64,000 bases of DNA from contig NZ_BIFH01000047.1 in NCBI RefSeq assembly GCF_003967355.1, positions 1-64,000 on the forward strand. The letters are read 5' to 3'. Of the stretch, positions 60,374 to 64,000 are shown in pieces. The position numbers were made by a program, and so were the translations under genes. Position 1 is the stretch's first letter; each line of letters opens with the position of its first letter. Origin of the DNA: Embleya hyalina (GTDB taxonomy: Bacteria > Actinomycetota > Actinomycetes > Streptomycetales > Streptomycetaceae). The notes under the pieces are model-generated. The model searched no databases. It had not been told where the DNA came from and worked only from the letters and a program-made list of their open reading frames with translations.

Positions 60374-60721
60374 ATGACGTATGTGATCGCTTTGCCCTGT
60401 GTGGACGTCACCGACAAGGCATGCATCGACGAATGCCCCCTCGATTGCATCTACGAGGGCGAGCGCATGCTCTACATCCAACCGAACGAGTGCACCGACT
60501 GCGGCGCCTGCGAGCCGGTATGCCCCGTCGAAGCGATCTACTTCGAGGACGACACGCCGCAGGAGTGGCGGCACTTCAACGACGTGAACGCCGAGTTCTT
60601 CGCCACCCTCGGCGACCCCGGCGGCAGCACGAAGGTCGGCCCTACCGGCCGGGACCACCCATTCGTGGCCGAACTCCCGCTCCAGGACACCGTCACCGCC
60701 CTCCCGGGCCACTCGGCTTGA
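60374..60721 (+). CDS. fdxA: Seven-iron ferredoxin (FdxA-like)
   Basis: Electron carrier of 115 aa with one [3Fe-4S] and one [4Fe-4S] cluster. The cysteine pattern is CVDVTDKACIDECPLDC and NECTDCGACEPVCPVEA, as in actinobacterial FdxA. The C-terminal DHPFVAELP region is also typical. ATG 60374 follows AAAGGA. It is divergent from soxR. It may supply electrons to a P450 or to redox defence. Regulation by SoxR is predicted from the promoter. Confidence 0.95.
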   Translation: MTYVIALPCVDVTDKACIDECPLDCIYEGERMLYIQPNECTDCGACEPVCPVEAIYFEDDTPQEWRHFNDVNAEFFATLGDPGGSTKVGPTGRDHPFVAELPLQDTVTALPGHSA

Positions 60722-61375
60722 CCCGGTCGGCCATTCAGGCCGGTTCCGACGACGTCGAGATGGCGTCCATCAGGACTTCGTCCACTCGACTGCCGGCCCA
60801 CAGCGCACTGCGGCGGCGGGGGCCGCGAGTCCTCGGCCGCGGCCTTCCTCGCCCAGGCCGATGAAGAACTCGGCCGCGGCAATGGGGTGTTCGATGGACG
60901 AGGTCGCGGTGCCGATCGGAAGGCGGAGTGCTTCACGTTCCTCCGGCTCGAAGCGACCGTTGCCGCGCATGACCATCGGGTCGTTCGTCCAGCGCAGGTA
61001 TGTGTCCAACAGATCGTGGCGCCTGGGCCCGATGGCCAGGGATTCGGTGGCGCGCTCGAACTCGGGGTGGGTCAAGCCGATGGGATCGCCTCCCGGGGAT
61101 ACGCAGAACAGGGGTGTAGGCGGTGGTCTCCACCGGCTCCTCGACGTGATGCCCGGTCTCGGTCTGCTCCATCCACGCGTGGAGTCGGACCGGGTCGGGC
61201 GCGATCCCTTGACACCATGTGGCGCCGTGTCCGTGGAACGCAAGGAGCAGGAGCGCGGCGGTGGTCTGTTCGAGGCAGGCCGCACGGGTGGGGCACCATC
61301 GGGCGACGCGGTGGACGAGGTGGGTGTCCGCCGGGAACCGGGTGACGCGGGGCCGCCGTTCACGCCGGACGCGAA
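60722..61375 (-). pseudogene. Degraded gene remnants including a lasso-peptide B2-like fragment
   Basis: No intact gene. On the minus strand, 61092-61346 encodes RVTRFPADTHLVHRVARWCP, then CLEQTTAALLLLAFHGHGAT, WCQGIAPDPVRLHAWM and YTPVLRI. This matches the transglutaminase-like core of lasso-peptide B2 proteases (Cys and His present), but it lacks a start and a full N-terminus. Close to 61100 the reading frame with good codon bias switches to another frame (GDPIGLTHPEF, LLDTYLRWTNDP), ending at 60770. The B2 assignment is by motif. The second part is unassigned. Confidence 0.5.
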
Positions 61376-61605
61376 TTGCGGGCAGAGCATTTCGACACCC
61401 CCGAACGGCGCGGCCGACTGCACACCCACATGGCACGCGCCTGGTGGCTCCGGGGCAAGCCGGACCAAACCATCGAAGCCTTGAACGCGGCGCTACGCGA
61501 GGAGCCCGCTGAGGTTCGAAACAGGCCTTCCATGCGAAAGCCGACGAGTGAGCTCGTGCGGCGCCAGCCCCGTGCGGTCGGCATCCGGTGGGAGTCAGCC
61601 GAGGC
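61376..61605 (+). pseudogene. 3' fragment of an XRE/TPR-type regulator gene
   Basis: The frame reads AEHFDTPERRGRLHTHMARA, WWLRGKPDQTIEALNAALRE, EPAEVRNRPSMRKPTSELVR. This is the usual C-terminal helical-repeat end of streptomycete XRE regulators with TPR-like tails. The HTH and most of the protein are missing, there is no ribosome-binding site, and after 61605 the frame runs antisense into the SDR gene. Confidence 0.6.
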
Positions 61606-62338
61606 CGCCGTTGGTGTGGAGGGTTTGGGCGGTCAGCCAGCGGGCTTCGGGGCCGGCCAGGAAGGCGATCACGTCGGCGATGTCGGTGGGGAGGCCGAGG
61701 CGGCGTAGGGGGGTTTGGGCGGGGACGGCGGCCAGGACCTCCGGGGGATTCGACGCGTTGAGGAGGTCGGTGTCGGTGGCGCCCGGGGCGACCGTGTTGA
61801 CGGTGATGCCTCGTGGGCCGAGTTCGTGGGCGGCGACCTTGGTGAGTTGTTCCAGGGCGCCCTTGCTCGCCGCGTAGGCCGCGATGCCGGGGGCCGGGCG
61901 GATGGTGTTGAGGGTGGAGACGTTGATGATTCGGCCGCCGTCTCGCATGTGGCGGGCCGCGTAGCGGATGGTCAGGAACGGGGCTTTGGTGTTGACGGAC
62001 AGCACACGGTCGAAATCCCGTTCGGTCAGCTCGGCGATCGGGATCGAGGCGGTGCCCGTCGCGGCGTTGTTGACCAGGATGTCGAGGCCGCCCAGGTGCT
62101 CGTCGGCCGTCGCCATGAAGCTCTCGGCCGCGCCCGGCTCGCCCAGATCGACCCGTACCGCCCGGGCCCGGCCGCCCGCCGCCTCGACCGCCGCGACCAC
62201 CGCCTCGGCGGCGGTCTCCTCGCGGGCGTAGCCGAACACCACATCCGCGCCGTCCCGGGCCAGCCGCTCCACCACCGCTCGCCCGATCCCGCGCGAGCCT
62301 CCCGTGACCACCGCCGCCCTGCCCTTCAGTGCCGACAT
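61595..62338 (-). CDS. SDR family oxidoreductase (3-oxoacyl-ACP reductase-like)
   Basis: NAD(P)-dependent reductase of 247 aa: AVVTGGSRGIGRAVVERLAR, DILVNNAATGTASIPIAELT, NVSTLNTIRPAPGIAAYAAS (catalytic Ser/Tyr), KGALEQLTKVAAHELGPRGI and TVNTVAPGATDTDLL. The end AQTLHTNGGLG is typical of the family. ATG 62338 follows GGAGGTATGCC. It is divergent from the LysR gene at 62899, which may regulate it. Confidence 0.93.
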   Translation of the reverse strand: MSALKGRAAVVTGGSRGIGRAVVERLARDGADVVFGYAREETAAEAVVAAVEAAGGRARAVRVDLGEPGAAESFMATADEHLGGLDILVNNAATGTASIPIAELTERDFDRVLSVNTKAPFLTIRYAARHMRDGGRIINVSTLNTIRPAPGIAAYAASKGALEQLTKVAAHELGPRGITVNTVAPGATDTDLLNASNPPEVLAAVPAQTPLRRLGLPTDIADVIAFLAGPEARWLTAQTLHTNGGLG

Positions 62339-62898
62339 GGCATACCTCCGATCGGTTCGATCGCCCGTTTCGGTCGGAGCCTGCGCCGCCCGAGGGGCGC
62401 GGAAACTCGGCCGCGCAGGACGGCCGGGGACGGCACGTGCGGAATCAGCAGGCTCGGGCGGCCCGTTCCGTCGGCGCGCGGTCCGGATGTCGCCGCGCAG
62501 ATCACCCGGGAGGCCGTACACCCGTTCGCCAAAGCCGACGTCGCGTTTCGCTGGACCATGAACCTGTTCTGATCCACAGTCGTAGCGAACGGATTGCAAC
62601 GAGCCGATTACCCAATCCATTCACCGCGCACCGGTCGAACCGTGCCGGTCGCAGCGCAACGCGGCACCGCCGGGCGGGCCGGCGCGGTGTTCGAGGCAGT
62701 CCCCTCGGGCGCCGGGCCGGCTCGCGCGGTCGCTTCGTGATCGATGTCGCGCCCCGTTCCAGTCGCCCCCCGGAACCACGTCTCACCCTGGAGGAACACC
62801 ATGGTCGACAGGCACCGTGCGGCACTCCGAGCGCCATCTCGCACCCGGGCACACGAGCGGGTCGAAATCCTGCTCCCGGGCGGAGGCATCGATACCCC
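62339..62898. other. Divergent region, SDR / LysR
   Basis: 560 bp. No complete gene. A short frame ending at 62572 (EAVHPFAKADVAFRWTMNLF then stop) reads like the tail of a lost protein. LysR-type T-N11-A operator sites are likely near 62570-62620, where the DNA is AT-richer, but none is certain. Confidence 0.4.
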
Positions 62899-63783
62899 GT
62901 GACCCTCCAACAGTTGCGCTACCTCATCGCCGTCGCCGAGCACGGCAGTCTGACCGGCGCCGCGCAGGAACTGTTCATCGTGCAGCCCGCGCTCTCCCGG
63001 TCGTTGCAGAGCCTCGAACGCGAGTTGAACGTGGTCCTGTTCGCCCGGGTCGGCCGAGGTCTCGTGCCCACGGCGGCCGGGATCCAGGTGATCAACCTCG
63101 CGCGCAAGGTGCTGCGCGGAGTGCAGGCGATCAAGGACCTCGTGCACGTCGAGGAGCCGACGCACAGCGGCACGGTGCACCTCGCCGCCACCGCCACGCT
63201 CGCGATCGAGTGCACGAGCTGTCTGCTGCCCGGACTGGCCAAGCGGTACCCGGAGTTGCACATCGTGGTGGACCGACAGGACAGTCGGGAGGCGCTGTTC
63301 GCGTCGCTGCGCTCGGGGGCGACCGACATCGCGATGGTGGACCTGCCCGCGCCCGGCGGCTTCGAGGTGTTGCCGCTGCGCTCCTACGAGGTGGTGCTGG
63401 TCTCGCCGAAACACACCCGGCTGCCGGACCCGGTCTCCTGGACGGACCTGGAGGAGTTGCCGATGATCCTGCCCTCCCGGCGCAGCGCGCGGCGGGCCGA
63501 CTTCGAGATGTTGTTCGCCACCGCCGGGGTGCGGCCGACGGTGGCGATGGAGACCGACGACCGGGGGGCCTGGATCCCGTGCGTGGTGGCCGGGCACGGC
63601 TCGGTGCTCTGGTACGCCGACCTGGCCCAGCCGTTCGCGTCGAGTGTGGCCGTGCGATCGATGAGCCCGAGGCTGATCCGCACGGTCGGCATGGTGCGCG
63701 GGCGCGGTCCGATCAGCCGCGAGGTGCGCACGCTGCTCGACTACTCCCGGCGTCAGGGGGTGCAGGAGATCGAGTACGTGTGA
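62899..63783 (+). CDS. LysR-family transcriptional regulator
   Basis: Regulator of 294 aa. The HTH is TLQQLRYLIAVAEHGSLTGA, AQELFIVQPALSRSLQSLER. The substrate-binding domain has HLAATATLAIECTSCLLPGL, LFASLRSGATDIAMVDLPAP, VLVSPKHTRLPDP and CVVAGHGSVLWYADLAQPFA. The GTG start at 62899 has GGAGG at 62882-62886. It is divergent from the SDR gene, a common LysR target arrangement. The inducer is unknown. Confidence 0.92.
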   Translation: MTLQQLRYLIAVAEHGSLTGAAQELFIVQPALSRSLQSLERELNVVLFARVGRGLVPTAAGIQVINLARKVLRGVQAIKDLVHVEEPTHSGTVHLAATATLAIECTSCLLPGLAKRYPELHIVVDRQDSREALFASLRSGATDIAMVDLPAPGGFEVLPLRSYEVVLVSPKHTRLPDPVSWTDLEELPMILPSRRSARRADFEMLFATAGVRPTVAMETDDRGAWIPCVVAGHGSVLWYADLAQPFASSVAVRSMSPRLIRTVGMVRGRGPISREVRTLLDYSRRQGVQEIEYV

Positions 63784-63801
63784 GCCCCCGCCCGGATCGG
63801 C

Positions 63802-64000
63802 CTACGCGACCCGGGTGCAGGGGGATCCGAGTGCGGCGCTGAGGACGCGCGGGGCCGGTTCGCCGGCGCGGGTGCGGGTGTGCACCAGCGCCCGGCGGAC
63901 GGCCGCGAGCGCGGCGCCCGGCACCACCGCGATCGTGGACCCGCCCGCGCCCGGCAGCGGGCGGGCCTCGATCGCGCCGGCGGCCAGGGCGTCGCGGACG
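63802..64000 (-). CDS. C-terminal end of a leftward gene, possibly LysR-type regulator (partial)
   Basis: A frame with good codon bias enters from beyond the window edge and stops at TAG 63802-63804. It encodes VRDALAAGAIEARPLPGAGG, STIAVVPGAALAAVRRALVH and TRTRAGEPAPRVLSAALGSP. This resembles the tail of a LysR substrate-binding domain, but the evidence is weak. It is convergent with the LysR gene. Confidence 0.5.
   Translation of the reverse strand, partial: VRDALAAGAIEARPLPGAGGSTIAVVPGAALAAVRRALVHTRTRAGEPAPRVLSAALGSPCTRVA

Noticed and set aside
1-64000. CRISPR arrays, insertion sequences or rRNA genes
   Set aside because: No short regularly spaced repeats, transposase motifs or rRNA sequence were seen. 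The only tandem array has a 71-bp unit without spacers.

Overview
The window is very GC-rich, has the strong third-position GC bias of actinomycete genes, and carries many families typical of streptomycetes: XRE/DUF5753 + DUF397 pairs, TerD paralogues, the homodimeric E1 aceE, DUF3052, an AA10 chitin-active oxygenase and a poly-lysine-synthetase-like NRPS. It most likely comes from a Streptomyces or a close relative such as Kitasatospora or Embleya. There is no rRNA, CRISPR array or insertion sequence. One tRNA gene (Val, TAC) is present.

Layout. 0.1-3.2 kb: a corrinoid-type ABC importer (lipoprotein, permease, ATPase) read leftward behind a probable cobalamin riboswitch. 3.3-4.8 kb: a MerR regulator overlapping an aldo/keto reductase, behind a MerR-type promoter with a 19-bp spacer. 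4.9-7.4 kb: a two-gene operon of a TROVE-like/vWA (Ro60-type) protein and an ARPP-like partner. 7.6-11.6 kb: aceE and two small conserved proteins. 11.7-13.3 kb: a mycothiol-dependent-isomerase-like protein and a peroxiredoxin. 13.4-23.1 kb: a Ter stress system with two TerD proteins, a TerC-like DUF475 membrane protein, a TerA-like protein and a TerD with a proline-rich tail, followed by a metabolic operon (HpcH/citE-like lyase, PRTase-TRSP, StiP/PELOTA-type protein, HAD phosphatase). 23.2-33.1 kb: a phosphopantetheinyl transferase, unknown proteins, a chitin-type LPMO with a DasR-like site, a PhzF protein with an acidic insert, a serine hydrolase, and a GH5 cellulase broken by one in-frame TGA.

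33.4-37.9 kb: tRNA-Val, two membrane or lipid-linked sugar glycosyltransferases, a HATPase anti-sigma-type protein and a nitroreductase. 37.9-45.4 kb: a candidate small-molecule cluster made of a fold-III PLP decarboxylase divergent from a translationally coupled flavin oxidoreductase, FMN alpha-hydroxyacid oxidase, degenerate membrane P450 and a CPA2 antiporter. 45.6-48.7 kb: an XRE regulator, an azoreductase and an ECF41 sigma factor. 48.65-50.19 kb: gene-free DNA with a 116-bp duplication, six copies of a 71-bp tandem repeat, and then a cluster of palindromes. 50.2-55.6 kb: a Pls-type single-module membrane NRPS overlapping an M1 zinc peptidase, the layout expected for making and trimming an amino-acid homopolymer such as epsilon-poly-lysine.

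55.7-64 kb: an SDR; an XRE/DUF397 module with two small divergent partners; a MerR/monooxygenase pair whose promoter predicts a leaderless message; a small secreted protein; a soxR/fdxA divergent pair with a clear SoxR-type promoter; a gene graveyard (remnants resembling a lasso-peptide B2 protein and the tail of an XRE/TPR regulator); an SDR; a LysR regulator; and the end of a further leftward gene.
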